A stretch of DNA of 64,000 bases. Source: Consotaella salsifontis (GTDB taxonomy: Bacteria > Pseudomonadota > Alphaproteobacteria > Rhizobiales > Rhizobiaceae). The stretch covers positions 153,475 through 217,474 of the forward strand of contig NZ_FUXL01000008.1 in the NCBI RefSeq assembly GCF_900167365.1, read 5' to 3'. Numbering within the stretch: position 1 is the stretch's first letter; every line of letters begins with the position of its first letter. Both the position numbers and the translations under genes were made by a program. Below, in pieces: positions 19,296 through 27,990 of the stretch. The notes under the pieces were generated by a model. The model saw only the letters and a list, made by a program, of their open reading frames with translations. It did not search any database and had not been told where the DNA came from.

Positions 19296-19616
19296 ATGGC
19301 TGACGCCATCTACGCCGCACATCTGTGCGGGTTCAAGCCCGTTTCCCATTCCACCATTCCGACGCCTCCCGTCACGATGGATGATTCCGTCGATCGCGTT
19401 GCCGTCACCCGCGAAGCCGACATCGCCGCCACCGCGGCCTCGATCCTCGCCGCGCTGCCCGAGGATGGGTCCCGCATGACGCTGGACGAGGTGGCGCAAA
19501 GTTTCTCGCTCGACGCGCCGGTGCTGTCGGCGATGATGTTGCTGGTCGACCGTGGGCTGATCGCAGCCGACTGCACCCTTCCCTTCTCGCGCGACCTTCC
19601 GCTTCGCCGACTCTGA
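19296..19616 (+). CDS. Small protein of unknown function, winged-helix-like C-terminal half
   Basis: From the ATG at 19296, preceded by GGAGAG at 8 bases, the product is 106 residues (MADAIYAAHL). The second half reads MTLDEVAQSFSLDAPVLSAM followed by LLVDRGLIAADCTLP, a pattern of two helices and a turn like a small winged-helix domain. No catalytic residues are seen. It is the first gene after the integrase and is followed after 104 bases by the PD-(D/E)XK-like gene. It could be a transcription regulator of the module, but this is only a fold-level guess. Confidence 0.55.
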   Translation: MADAIYAAHLCGFKPVSHSTIPTPPVTMDDSVDRVAVTREADIAATAASILAALPEDGSRMTLDEVAQSFSLDAPVLSAMMLLVDRGLIAADCTLPFSRDLPLRRL

Positions 19617-19720
19617 CAGACGGCAGGCCCTTGAATCCTCGCCCCTGTGCGCTGCAGGGGGACTTTATTCCATCGCGATGAAAAGGCGGTGCGCACGGTT
19701 TGCGCGACCGAGGGTGAACT

Positions 19721-20602
19721 ATGTCCAAATTCAGTGAGAGACTGTTCGACCAGAAACAGCCCGCAGACGAGGCCGACAGTCGGCTCGACGCGGCCTTCAC
19801 GCAACTCGCAGCTCGCGTGATCCGCGAAGCGGACGACCTTGCTCGGGGTCAGGACCCGGTGCTTCAGGAGTTTGCCGGGCTGACCAGCCTCGCTCACTCC
19901 ATCGTGCTGCGACACGGGCAGGCCGCGGCAACCGCACTCGCCCGGATCATCGAGGTGTCGGGACCGCATTTCCAAGTGTTGACAGAGGAGAAGATCCCGC
20001 TGACGGCAGCGGCCGAAGCCGCCGTTATCGCTAATGCACCCCACCGACTGCACCAGGTTGATCTCCCACACGACCAGGGTGTCCGTGGTAGCTATCGATG
20101 CGATATCGTCCTGCTCTGCGAGAAGGTCGGCTATGGGGTGCTGATCGAAGTGAAACGCGGCGCCTCGAGCCGGTCGCACAAGGCAATGCTGCGCCGTCTC
20201 GAGATCGCCCGTCTCGCCGCCCGTTTTCATCTGCAGCAGAAGAGCCGGATCTCGCGCGTCGAGGCGGTCATCATCGATCTCCACGGCACGGAATCTGCGC
20301 CCGGCGTGATCCTGCGCGACCAGATCGACGATTTCTTTGGGCTGCCGATCACTCGTCAGCTCGACAGGTTCGACGCGATCTATCGAGCTCGGGCTCGCTC
20401 CGCCTTGGTCCGCCGGTACGAAAACCTCTCCCAGGCGCTCACCCCCGCCAGCGTGAACATCTCTGGGGACGGGCAGAGTCAGGCAGCGGCTTCAGCCGTC
20501 GGCGATGAAGACGCTGGCGACAACCCCATTGGGCCGGCGCGCATCCTCGCCGCCCGGCAAAGGCAATCCGGAGGTCTGCACGTCGTCGGAGGTGCCCAAT
20601 GA
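19721..20602 (+). CDS. PD-(D/E)XK-like protein of unknown function
   Basis: A 293-residue protein. Residues 125-147 read YRCDIVLL...YGVLIEVKRGA: Asp128, Glu143 and Lys145 have the spacing and hydrophobic setting of a PD-(D/E)XK nuclease core (a strand ending in Asp, then a strand with E-x-K). An N-terminal helical region of about 100 residues precedes it, and the last 60 residues are low-complexity. The gene overlaps the next by 4 bases (ATGA). I do not recognise the family. The most direct reading is a DNA or RNA nuclease acting with the downstream AAA+ protein; loss of activity cannot be excluded. Confidence 0.6.
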   Translation: MSKFSERLFDQKQPADEADSRLDAAFTQLAARVIREADDLARGQDPVLQEFAGLTSLAHSIVLRHGQAAATALARIIEVSGPHFQVLTEEKIPLTAAAEAAVIANAPHRLHQVDLPHDQGVRGSYRCDIVLLCEKVGYGVLIEVKRGASSRSHKAMLRRLEIARLAARFHLQQKSRISRVEAVIIDLHGTESAPGVILRDQIDDFFGLPITRQLDRFDAIYRARARSALVRRYENLSQALTPASVNISGDGQSQAAASAVGDEDAGDNPIGPARILAARQRQSGGLHVVGGAQ

Positions 20603-20889
20603 GCCGGGATAGAACGTGCACGCGAGCGGATGGCAAGATGGATGACGGGAACCCCGATAACACCAATGCTCCCACGGTCGTCAAACTTCCGTCGTTCATC
20701 GCGATCGGCGCGCTGCTGCGGCTTCATCGAGCCGGAGCTGCCGCGCCACACGTCGAGGCGGAGGTTCGCCATCGGGCAGTTCAGGGCGATCCGGCGGCCC
20801 AACTCGTCGTGAGCTGGCTGGATCGACTCGTGGCGAAGCCGGTTGATCGGGCGGGCGTCGACAGGGGAGGCTGCGATGGCGCTCGCTGA
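20599..20889 (+). CDS. Small protein between the nuclease-like and AAA+ genes
   Basis: A 96-residue ORF starting in a 4-base ATGA overlap with the preceding gene and running 14 bases into the following one. The central part (KLPSFIAIGALLRLHRAGAAAPHVEAEVRHRAV) looks helical and real; both ends are polar and less convincing. No motif is recognised. The overlaps on both sides suggest that all three genes are translated as one coupled unit and that the product may be an adaptor or subunit. Confidence 0.5.
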   Translation: MSRDRTCTRADGKMDDGNPDNTNAPTVVKLPSFIAIGALLRLHRAGAAAPHVEAEVRHRAVQGDPAAQLVVSWLDRLVAKPVDRAGVDRGGCDGAR

Positions 20890-22831
20890 CCTACCGAAGA
20901 CAGTCGATAGGGACTTCGACCTTGCTCTCGACGAGTTCGACGCTGCAGTCGGCGACGACGCCCCGCAATCTGCTGACCATCGGCACCGTCGGTTTGCCCG
21001 TCTCTTGCCTGCGGAGCGCCTGCTTGCCGACCGGATACGATGCGAGGTCTTTCCACTGCGCCGCAGGGTTGCGCGCGGCAGCAATCTGCTGATTCTGCTC
21101 CGGGTTCCATCCGCCGATTGGCTCCTATCGGCGGTCCCGGCCGCAGAAGCGGCAATGGCAGATCTTGCCGCGCGAGCAGGATGCGAGGAGAGACGATGCG
21201 GGCGGGTAATCTTCGAGCCCTCTTCTCGCCGGAAGTCGATCGACGTCGACGAGGTTCGAGGGCACCTTCTATCGGGGCATTGCATTCTCTCGATGCCGCA
21301 GGGGTGCAAGATGCCACCGGTGCTCGCCGCCTTGGCCGATCTCGACATGACGATCTCCCCGTTCGCGGTCGACGAGGTCACCAGGGCACTTCGTCGCAGC
21401 TATGCGGGATCTCGCATTCGCCTTGGGCACGAGGCAGGTCTCTCTGCCTTGACCCCAGTCGATCTCAACCTGGCTTGCAGAAAGTCCGGCAGGCCGCGCG
21501 AAGCCATCGGCCTTTTGGCCAAGCTCGCCGGTTCCTCAGCCACAAGCGGTGACAGTTCGGTTCCGGCGTTCGAGAAGCTGGAAGGCTATGGGGACGCCAA
21601 AGCCTGGGGCTTGCAGATGATCGCCGACAACGCCGCATACAGACGCGGTGAGATTGCGGGCAGCGACATCGGTCCGGGAGCGCTGCTGGTTGGTCCGCCT
21701 GGGACCGGCAAGACGCTGTTCGCAAATTCCCTCGCGAAAGCAGCCGGAACGGCCTTCTTTCCGGCCTCGTATTCGGCGTGGCAGGGCCAGCGGGAAGGGC
21801 ATTTGGGCGATGTAACCAAATCAATCCAGCGCACGTTTTCTGATGCACGCGCGGCGTCTCCGGCAATTGTCTTCCTCGATGAACTCGATGCGATTCCGGC
21901 TCGGAATGCCGGAGCACGGCATGACGACTGGTGGGGTGCCATTGTGGCGACCCTGCTCGAAGAATTGGACGGTACGGACCGGCGCCAAGGAGTCGTCGTG
22001 GTCGGCGCTTGCAACGACGATCGCGGACTGGATCGAGCGCTCGTCCGCGCTGGTCGGCTTGACCGAATCATTCGGATAGACTTGCCGGACGAAGCCGCCC
22101 TAACGAAGATCCTGGCACATCATCTTCCCAACCTGCCACTCGATCAACTCGAGCCAATCGCCATTACCCACGCCGGGACGATGTCCGGCGCCGACGTAGC
22201 TCGCCTCGCGCGTGATGCCCGCGCAAGAGCGAGAAGTCGGGGAAGAGCAATGGAGCCCAGCGACGTGCTCGCCACAGCGTTGCCCGTCGATGAGCGTCCC
22301 GAATCCCTCCGCCGGCGGATCGCCATTCATGAAGCGGGGCACGCCGTTGTCGGTATGGTTCAAGGCGCCGTGCCTCGGTCAGTATCGATCGTCGGTGACC
22401 ATAGCAGTGGCGGTCGAGTCATCACGCCGGCAGTGGGCGGCGAAGGCGTCCTTCCCGACATTGAAAAAACGGTCATCCGGACCTTGGCCGGGCGGGCGGC
22501 CGAGGAGATCATCCTCGGCAATGTCTCTGCCGGCGCCTCCAATGACCTTGAGCGAGCGACGACGCTCGTCGCCCAGGTCGAGGCCTATCTGGGGCTGGGG
22601 TCGCATCTCGCTGCCGTGACAGGTGCCGAGCACGCTCCGACGGAACGGCGTCTGCGACGGCTTTACGGCGAAGCGGCGATCCTCATCCTCACCCACAAGA
22701 GCGACGTGGTCGCCTTGGCCGATCGTCTCATGAAAGAGCGGGTCATGGGCCAGCAAGCACTGAAGGATTTTGCATGTGAAAGGTGTTGGCAGACTCTCAC
22801 GATTCAGCCGGTCGAGAGACCGCCGGACTGA
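20876..22831 (+). CDS. FtsH-like AAA+ ATPase with M41 metalloprotease domain, no membrane segment
   Basis: 651 residues from an ATG preceded by AGGGGAGG. Residues 1-230 form a region I do not recognise and contain no transmembrane helices, unlike true FtsH. The AAA+ core has Walker A VGPPGTGKT near residue 273, Walker B IVFLDELDAIPAR near 330, and Arg-finger region RAGRLDRIIRIDLPD near 398. The M41-like domain carries the zinc motif HEAGHAV near residue 483 and the third-ligand region SNDLERAT near 555. The protein is therefore a probable ATP-driven soluble protease. It is the third gene of a coupled set with a PD-(D/E)XK-like protein, between two tyrosine recombinase genes, in a defence island. 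A role in anti-phage defence or island control is inference. Confidence 0.85.
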   Translation: MALADLPKTVDRDFDLALDEFDAAVGDDAPQSADHRHRRFARLLPAERLLADRIRCEVFPLRRRVARGSNLLILLRVPSADWLLSAVPAAEAAMADLAARAGCEERRCGRVIFEPSSRRKSIDVDEVRGHLLSGHCILSMPQGCKMPPVLAALADLDMTISPFAVDEVTRALRRSYAGSRIRLGHEAGLSALTPVDLNLACRKSGRPREAIGLLAKLAGSSATSGDSSVPAFEKLEGYGDAKAWGLQMIADNAAYRRGEIAGSDIGPGALLVGPPGTGKTLFANSLAKAAGTAFFPASYSAWQGQREGHLGDVTKSIQRTFSDARAASPAIVFLDELDAIPARNAGARHDDWWGAIVATLLEELDGTDRRQGVVVVGACNDDRGLDRALVRAGRLDRIIRIDLPDEAALTKILAHHLPNLPLDQLEPIAITHAGTMSGADVARLARDARARARSRGRAMEPSDVLATALPVDERPESLRRRIAIHEAGHAVVGMVQGAVPRSVSIVGDHSSGGRVITPAVGGEGVLPDIEKTVIRTLAGRAAEEIILGNVSAGASNDLERATTLVAQVEAYLGLGSHLAAVTGAEHAPTERRLRRLYGEAAILILTHKSDVVALADRLMKERVMGQQALKDFACERCWQTLTIQPVERPPD

Positions 22832-22949
22832 CTGGCTGCGGCAAATTGCCGGGCGGCCCGGCGTGGTGCCGGGCCAGAAAGAATCGCTTCTCTCATGCTG
22901 CGAATCACTTTTTATTGTCGAGTAACGAAGGGAGTCGGGGCCGAGATTT

Positions 22950-23945
22950 ATGATCGACTGTACAAGGACCGAGGTGACCAGGACGCCCGAGACACAACAC
23001 CGCTATCGAAAGCGATGCCTTGATCTGAAGGACCAGGCATATCGGGAGACCAACCGCCCAATGCCAATCATGGACCTCATCCGGTGGTTCACAGGACAAG
23101 ATCGGCGGTGGGCGCCATCAACCGTCAGGCAGTATCGGGCGGCGCTGACGTGCATGATCGAGGCGGCAGCGGCCGCACGTAGGATCTCCGCGGAGGGGCA
23201 GGAGACCTTGATCGCACATCTAAAATCCGGCCCTGCCCCGCGTGATCGTCATGAGGAGCCGCGACGGACCTCTGCCAAGAAGAGGAAATCCGTTCCCATC
23301 AAGGAATGGGGGCGCCTGATCGGAGCACTCATCAATGGTGACGAACGCGACAAGCTGGCCGCATCCTTCATTTCATGCAACCTGCCGCTCGGGCTGAGGC
23401 CCGTCGAGTATCAGGACGCCTGCTCGGACGGGCGGACGTTGAAAGTCATCAATGCGAAAGCGACAAACGGCCGAAGCTTCGGTATGACCCGAGACATCGA
23501 TCTTGCTCCGGTAACAGATCAAAATCCGTCATTTCCGGCGTTTCTTCTCCGGTTCCTGCAACGCTTGCGAGAAGCTGCTGCGGAAGCCGGCGGTTGGGCG
23601 CGCCTCTGGAGCCGAATCGCCGCGCGAATAGCACGTGCGTGTAAACGATGCGCGATCCGCCGAGTCTCGCTCTACTCGACCCGCCATGCGGCGCTTGCGA
23701 CTGCGAAACAGCTGCTTTCGATGGAAGAGGTCGCGGCGCTGGCGGGGCACAAGACGACGCGCACGGCGACGGTGCATTACGCCAAGCGTCGTTCTGGCCT
23801 CTCTGCTAGGCTTCGATGCGGGGCGCCAACGCCAGAAACGACTTCGCAAGTCAAACCATCTCGGAAGGCCGAACGACAGACAAACATCGAATACCATGAG
23901 GCTGCCGCAAGAACTCCGTCATCGATTAGAGCATTTCCGGCTTAA
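22950..23945 (+). CDS. Second tyrosine-recombinase-like protein, C terminus altered by IS630
   Basis: 331 residues. The N-terminal half has a SAM-like core-binding domain (DLIRWFTGQDRRWAPSTVRQ) and the C-terminal half a recombinase catalytic pattern: Arg in LPLGLRPVEYQ near residue 151, YSTRHAA near 247, AGHKTTRTATVHYAKR near 270-285 with the candidate nucleophile Tyr. The His of the HxxR box is replaced by Tyr. The last residues are read from the end of the IS630 fragment beginning near 23,927, so the native C terminus is lost. It may be a second integrase, a decayed one, or a partner of the AAA+ module upstream, from which it is separated by 118 bases. Confidence 0.7.
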   Translation: MIDCTRTEVTRTPETQHRYRKRCLDLKDQAYRETNRPMPIMDLIRWFTGQDRRWAPSTVRQYRAALTCMIEAAAAARRISAEGQETLIAHLKSGPAPRDRHEEPRRTSAKKRKSVPIKEWGRLIGALINGDERDKLAASFISCNLPLGLRPVEYQDACSDGRTLKVINAKATNGRSFGMTRDIDLAPVTDQNPSFPAFLLRFLQRLREAAAEAGGWARLWSRIAARIARACKRCAIRRVSLYSTRHAALATAKQLLSMEEVAALAGHKTTRTATVHYAKRRSGLSARLRCGAPTPETTSQVKPSRKAERQTNIEYHEAAARTPSSIRAFPA

Positions 23946-24367
23946 TCCGGCTCATAGCCAGCGGCGGCGAAGTAGTTGGCGCACTCGTCAGGCTTGAAGA
24001 GTGGGAGGACCGCGCCGACGGCGTCCCAGAGGCCATCGACCGATCGCTCGGCTCTCGCCCGCAGCAGCGACTTGAGCTTGGAGAAGGCCATCTCGATCGG
24101 GTTGAAATCGGGACTGTAGGGCGGGAGGTAGTGCAACTCCGCGCCAGCCCCCTCGATCGCCGAGCGAACGCCTTCGGTCTTGTGCGCCGGTAGATTGTCC
24201 ATGACCACGATGTCGCCTGGCGCGAGCGTCGGGACGAGCACCTGCTCGACATAGGCTCGGAAGGCGATGGCGTTCATCGCCCCGTCCAGCACCATTGGCG
24301 CGGTCATCCCCGTCAGTCGTAACGCGCCGGTGAAGGTTGTCGTCTTCCAGTGACCGTGAGGGACCCC
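23942..24367 (-). pseudogene. IS630-family transposase, C-terminal fragment
   Basis: The - strand reading starts [17 protein letters not shown] and continues [23 protein letters not shown] and [19 protein letters not shown], the D-D-E catalytic tail of IS630/Tc1-type transposases. The N-terminal half is absent: the fragment is cut by the left end of the IS3 element at 24368, and no matching remainder is found on the right flank of that element. Confidence 0.9.
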
Positions 24368-24420
24368 TGAACCGCACCGGATTTGCCGGAGGCTCCCACT
24401 CCTGAGAGGATGGAGCCACG

Positions 24421-24747
24421 ATGAGCAAGACGACGAACAAATTCTCGCCGGAAGTGCGCGAGCGAGCGGTGCGGATGGTGCTGGACCATGAAGGCGAGCA
24501 CGTCTCGCGCTGGGCCGCCATTCTTTCGATTGCCCCGAAGATCGGCTGCGCGGCGCAGACGCTGAACGAATGGGTCAAGAAGGCCGAGGTCGACAGCGGC
24601 AAGCGGGCGGGCATCACCACCGAGATGGCCGAGAAGATGAAGGCGCTGGAGCGGGAGAACCGGGAGCTTCGTCAGGCCAATGAGATCCTGCGCAAGGCCT
24701 CGGCGTATTTTGCGATGGCGGAGCTCGACCGCCGGTCGAAGTCATGA
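24421..24747 (+). CDS. IS3-family transposase OrfA (helix-turn-helix subunit)
   Basis: 108 residues: DNA-binding helix-turn-helix part ([15 protein letters not shown], then [15 protein letters not shown]) and a C-terminal leucine-zipper-like segment ([19 protein letters not shown]). The stop lies inside the start of orfB (ATGA overlap), the site where IS3 elements make the OrfAB fusion by -1 frameshifting or coupled translation. Confidence 0.92.
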   Translation: MSKTTNKFSPEVRERAVRMVLDHEGEHVSRWAAILSIAPKIGCAAQTLNEWVKKAEVDSGKRAGITTEMAEKMKALERENRELRQANEILRKASAYFAMAELDRRSKS

Positions 24748-25649
24748 TCGCCTTCATCGACGATCATCGCGGGGAACACGGGGTCGAGCCGATCTGCCAG
24801 GTGCTGCCGATCGCCCCGTCGACCTATTACGACCATGTGGCCAAGCGCGCCGATCCCTCTCGCCTTCCACCTCGCACCAAACGCGATGCGGAACTGCGGC
24901 CCGAGATTGAGCGTGTCTTCGACGACAATTTCGGCGTCTATGGCGTGCGCAAGGTCTGGCGGCAGATGCGCCGGGAAGGGTTCGACATCGCCCGATGTAC
25001 GGTGGCTCGCCTGATGAAGACAATGGGCATCAAAGGCGCGGTGCGCGGCAAGCGCGTGAAGACGACGATCAGCGACAAGGCAGTGCCGTGCCCGCTGGAC
25101 CGGGTGAACCGCCAGTTCCAGGCCCCGGCGCCGAATGTCTTATGGGTGAGCGATTTCACCTATGTTGCGACCTGGCAGGGGTTCGTCTACGTCGCCTTCG
25201 TCATCGACGCCTATGCCCGCCGCATCGTCGGTTGGCGTGTCAGCCGCACGGCCCGTGCCGGGTTTGTTCTCGATGCCTTGGAGCAGGCAGTTCATCAACG
25301 CCGCCCCGCCAAAGGCATCGGGCTCGTGCACCATAGCGATCGAGGATCCCAATATCTGTCGATCAAATATACCGAGCGACTCGCCGAAGCGGGGATCGAG
25401 CCGTCCGTCGGCAGTGTCGGTGACAGCTATGAGAATGCCCTCGCCGAGACGATCAACGGGCTGTTCAAAGCCGAGGTCATTCATCGCCGAGGGCCATGGC
25501 GCCACGTCGAAGCCGTCGAATTCGCGACACTCGAATGGGTGGATTGGTTCAACAACCGCCGTCTGCTCGAGCCGATCAGCAACATTCCGCCCGCGGAAGC
25601 TGAAGCCAACTATTACGCCGCCCTGGACCAAACCGACATGGCCGCATAG
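24744..25649 (+). CDS. IS3-family transposase OrfB (rve integrase core)
   Basis: 301 residues with the DDE retroviral-integrase core: first Asp in [15 protein letters not shown], second in [13 protein letters not shown], and Glu in [14 protein letters not shown]. The N-terminal HTH_21 segment ([20 protein letters not shown]) and the ending [25 protein letters not shown] are typical. All catalytic residues are intact, so the element may still be active. Confidence 0.94.
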   Translation: MIAFIDDHRGEHGVEPICQVLPIAPSTYYDHVAKRADPSRLPPRTKRDAELRPEIERVFDDNFGVYGVRKVWRQMRREGFDIARCTVARLMKTMGIKGAVRGKRVKTTISDKAVPCPLDRVNRQFQAPAPNVLWVSDFTYVATWQGFVYVAFVIDAYARRIVGWRVSRTARAGFVLDALEQAVHQRRPAKGIGLVHHSDRGSQYLSIKYTERLAEAGIEPSVGSVGDSYENALAETINGLFKAEVIHRRGPWRHVEAVEFATLEWVDWFNNRRLLEPISNIPPAEAEANYYAALDQTDMAA

Positions 25650-25832
25650 CTAAGATCAATCAGCCTCCGGCAAATCCGGCGCGGTTCAAAGCCCTGTTTT
25701 GAAGCTATCAGAACAGAGTCGATTCCATATCTTAGCATACTGAATGGCTTGCTATGCGGCCCTCCGAGGAGCGGTCGTGCCCTAGCCAGAATGGGCAATT
25801 GATGCAGATATGTGAGGCGCCCGCCTTGCCAG

Positions 25833-27983
25833 ATGTCGGATGTTCTTCATGCCGAAGAAGTACTCAGCAAACGTTGGAAGCAGTGGCAAGTTGACATGAT
25901 CCCGAGGAAATCTGACGCAGATGTTGCAGCAGCCAGGCTCGACGCATTCCAGCGCCGCTTCGTCGAGGCGGAAGATACGAACGTGCGGCTGTTGGCGCCG
26001 GCAGGCAGTGGCAAGACGCACTCGCTGCTCTGGCGCTGCGCTGAGATCCTTCATCGGAGCGAAGGCCAAGCGCGTTTTCTCATCGTGACCTTCACCCGCG
26101 CCGCCCGCGACGAATTGCGGGCACGGCTGTTCACACCACAGTTCGGATCGCTGTCCACCAACGCTGACGTCGTCACTCTGAACGGCTGGGGACACCGCAT
26201 CATTCGCGGCAACTTTCTCAATCCCCGGCTGATGACCAGCGAGAACGACCGGAACCTTCTGATCAGGAACACGCTGCAGGCGTCCTGGGCGGAGGAACCG
26301 GCGATTGCGGAAGCAATGAGGGACCATCCCTATCAGCTGCCCAAGATCCTCGCGGAGGTCCTCGACATCCTGAAGGCGCTGGGATTCGACCATGAAGACG
26401 GCTCCATGCGCCATGCCAACGCCCGGCTCGATGCGCTGGAGGATCTCGGCCTTTCGCGCCATATCGATCAGCTGATCGAGAAGCTCCAGGAGCACGGCGT
26501 GCTGGCCAACCGAAGGCTCGAGACCTTTGTCGAGACAGTGATGCCGTTCTGGGTCAAAGCGTGCGATCTCCAGGTGGCCCAGTCGACGTTCACGCTGGAA
26601 GACCAGAAATATGTCGCCTTTCTCGACACGCGCCGACGCGTCAGGGAGGGCAGCCGCCCCACCGCGGATGCTCGGACCACCCACATCCTCGTTGACGAGT
26701 TCCAGGACATCAATCCGCTCGATCTTGCCTTGGTGCGCGAGATCGCGGTGCTGAACGACGCCAAGATCACCATTGTCGGCGACGACGACCAGGCGATCTT
26801 CGAGTGGCGGGGCGCGACACCCGACTACATTCTGGAACCCCAGGCGCATTTCGGCCAGCCATTCGCCACTCATATCCTGGAACGCAACTACCGTTGTCCG
26901 CGAAACCTGGTCGAAAAGTCGGCCCGACTCATCGAACACAATCAGCACCGCGAGGCGAAGACGATGTCGCCGGTTCTGGAGCGGGATGCCGAAATCGAGC
27001 GGCTGGAGCATGCGAGCTTCGTCGCCGCGACCGACGCGGTGATGAAAGAGGTTCGCGCCTTCCTCGCCCGGGATGTTCCCGGCGAAAAGCTCGCGGTGCT
27101 GTCGCGGAAGCGGGCACAGTTGATCCCCTATCAGATCATCATGGCACGCGAGGGCCTCTCTTTTTGCGCGGCCGAGGATCTGCACGTCTTCCTATCGGAG
27201 ACGTTCGACCGTCTGCTGCATGCGATTCGCACACGGGCAATGGCGACGCTCGGCGTGCGCCTGCCGACCATGGTCGAGGATGTCGTGACCCTCTGCAACT
27301 CGGTGCGACGTTTCCCGCTGAAACGGGCCGAGGCCGACGCGCTTGCCAGGCATCTGCGCAACGGCCGGCCCAAAAGCTACGATGAGGTGATCGATGCCCT
27401 TGAGGCCTATCGTGGACCGCTGAAGGGCAAGAACGAGGACGGCAAGATCAGCGCCGCCTTCGCCCAGGCGCTCCGCAAGCTCGTTCATGCGCCGACCGTG
27501 CGAGCGGCGATTGAGGCGATGCAGGACCTCTTCGGCGGCTTCCAGCAGGACTATGGCCGCGCTCAGGAAGACATCTTCCTGGTCGATCCTCCCTTCCTCT
27601 ACCTGACCGAATTCGCCGAAGCCTACGGCGACGACTTTCAGCGCTTCCTCGACGATCTCGAGACGGCCAAGGACACGCTGGTGCGGCTGCCAGGAGAGGA
27701 CAAGGAGGACGATGCCAACAGCCTTTGGCGCCGGCCGGTCCACTTGATGACCGCACTGCGGGCGAAGGGCAAGGAGTTCGACACCGTGGTCATGCTCGAC
27801 GTCGTCGACGGAATCTGGCCGTTGCGCCGTGCCAAAAGCGAACGTGAGATCGAGGCTGAACGACGGTTGTTCTACGTGGCGATGACCCGAGCCAAGCGCC
27901 GCCTGATCCTGACGCTGTCTGGCCGGATCGGCGACCAAGTGGCGAGTGCATCGCCGTTCCTGGAGGAGGCCAAGCTGACATAG
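25833..27983 (+). CDS. UvrD/Rep-type superfamily 1 helicase
   Basis: 716 residues from the ATG giving MSDVLHAEEV (a GTG at 25812 is possible). Helicase motifs are complete: Walker A LLAPAGSGKTHS near residue 54, motif II ILVDEFQDINP near 287, GDDDQAIFEWRGA, the Arg in LERNYRCPRN, motif V ALRAKGKEFDTVVMLD and motif VI RRLFYVAMTRAKRR near 680. The arrangement is a 3'-5' DNA helicase without an obvious fused nuclease. It converges on zorD with only 7 bases between stops. It may be an accessory of the Zorya system or a separate defence gene; no nuclease partner such as GajA lies on its other side, where the IS3 element sits. Confidence 0.9.
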   Translation: MSDVLHAEEVLSKRWKQWQVDMIPRKSDADVAAARLDAFQRRFVEAEDTNVRLLAPAGSGKTHSLLWRCAEILHRSEGQARFLIVTFTRAARDELRARLFTPQFGSLSTNADVVTLNGWGHRIIRGNFLNPRLMTSENDRNLLIRNTLQASWAEEPAIAEAMRDHPYQLPKILAEVLDILKALGFDHEDGSMRHANARLDALEDLGLSRHIDQLIEKLQEHGVLANRRLETFVETVMPFWVKACDLQVAQSTFTLEDQKYVAFLDTRRRVREGSRPTADARTTHILVDEFQDINPLDLALVREIAVLNDAKITIVGDDDQAIFEWRGATPDYILEPQAHFGQPFATHILERNYRCPRNLVEKSARLIEHNQHREAKTMSPVLERDAEIERLEHASFVAATDAVMKEVRAFLARDVPGEKLAVLSRKRAQLIPYQIIMAREGLSFCAAEDLHVFLSETFDRLLHAIRTRAMATLGVRLPTMVEDVVTLCNSVRRFPLKRAEADALARHLRNGRPKSYDEVIDALEAYRGPLKGKNEDGKISAAFAQALRKLVHAPTVRAAIEAMQDLFGGFQQDYGRAQEDIFLVDPPFLYLTEFAEAYGDDFQRFLDDLETAKDTLVRLPGEDKEDDANSLWRRPVHLMTALRAKGKEFDTVVMLDVVDGIWPLRRAKSEREIEAERRLFYVAMTRAKRRLILTLSGRIGDQVASASPFLEEAKLT

Positions 27984-27990
27984 GCGCCAT

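Larger units (their letters stand above)
24368..25688 (+). mobile_element. IS3-family insertion sequence, apparently complete
   Basis: 1,321 bases bounded by imperfect 27-bp inverted repeats: TGAACCGCACCGGATTTGCC at the left (24368-24394) and its complement ending GGCGCGGTTCA at the right (25662-25688). It contains the two overlapping transposase frames. No matching short direct repeats are seen outside the ends, which suggests a later rearrangement or deletion on one side. Confidence 0.88.

Noticed and set aside
25833..27983. Gabija GajB
   Set aside because: The helicase is of the right general type, but no GajA-like OLD-family nuclease lies next to it in the window, so the name is not supported.
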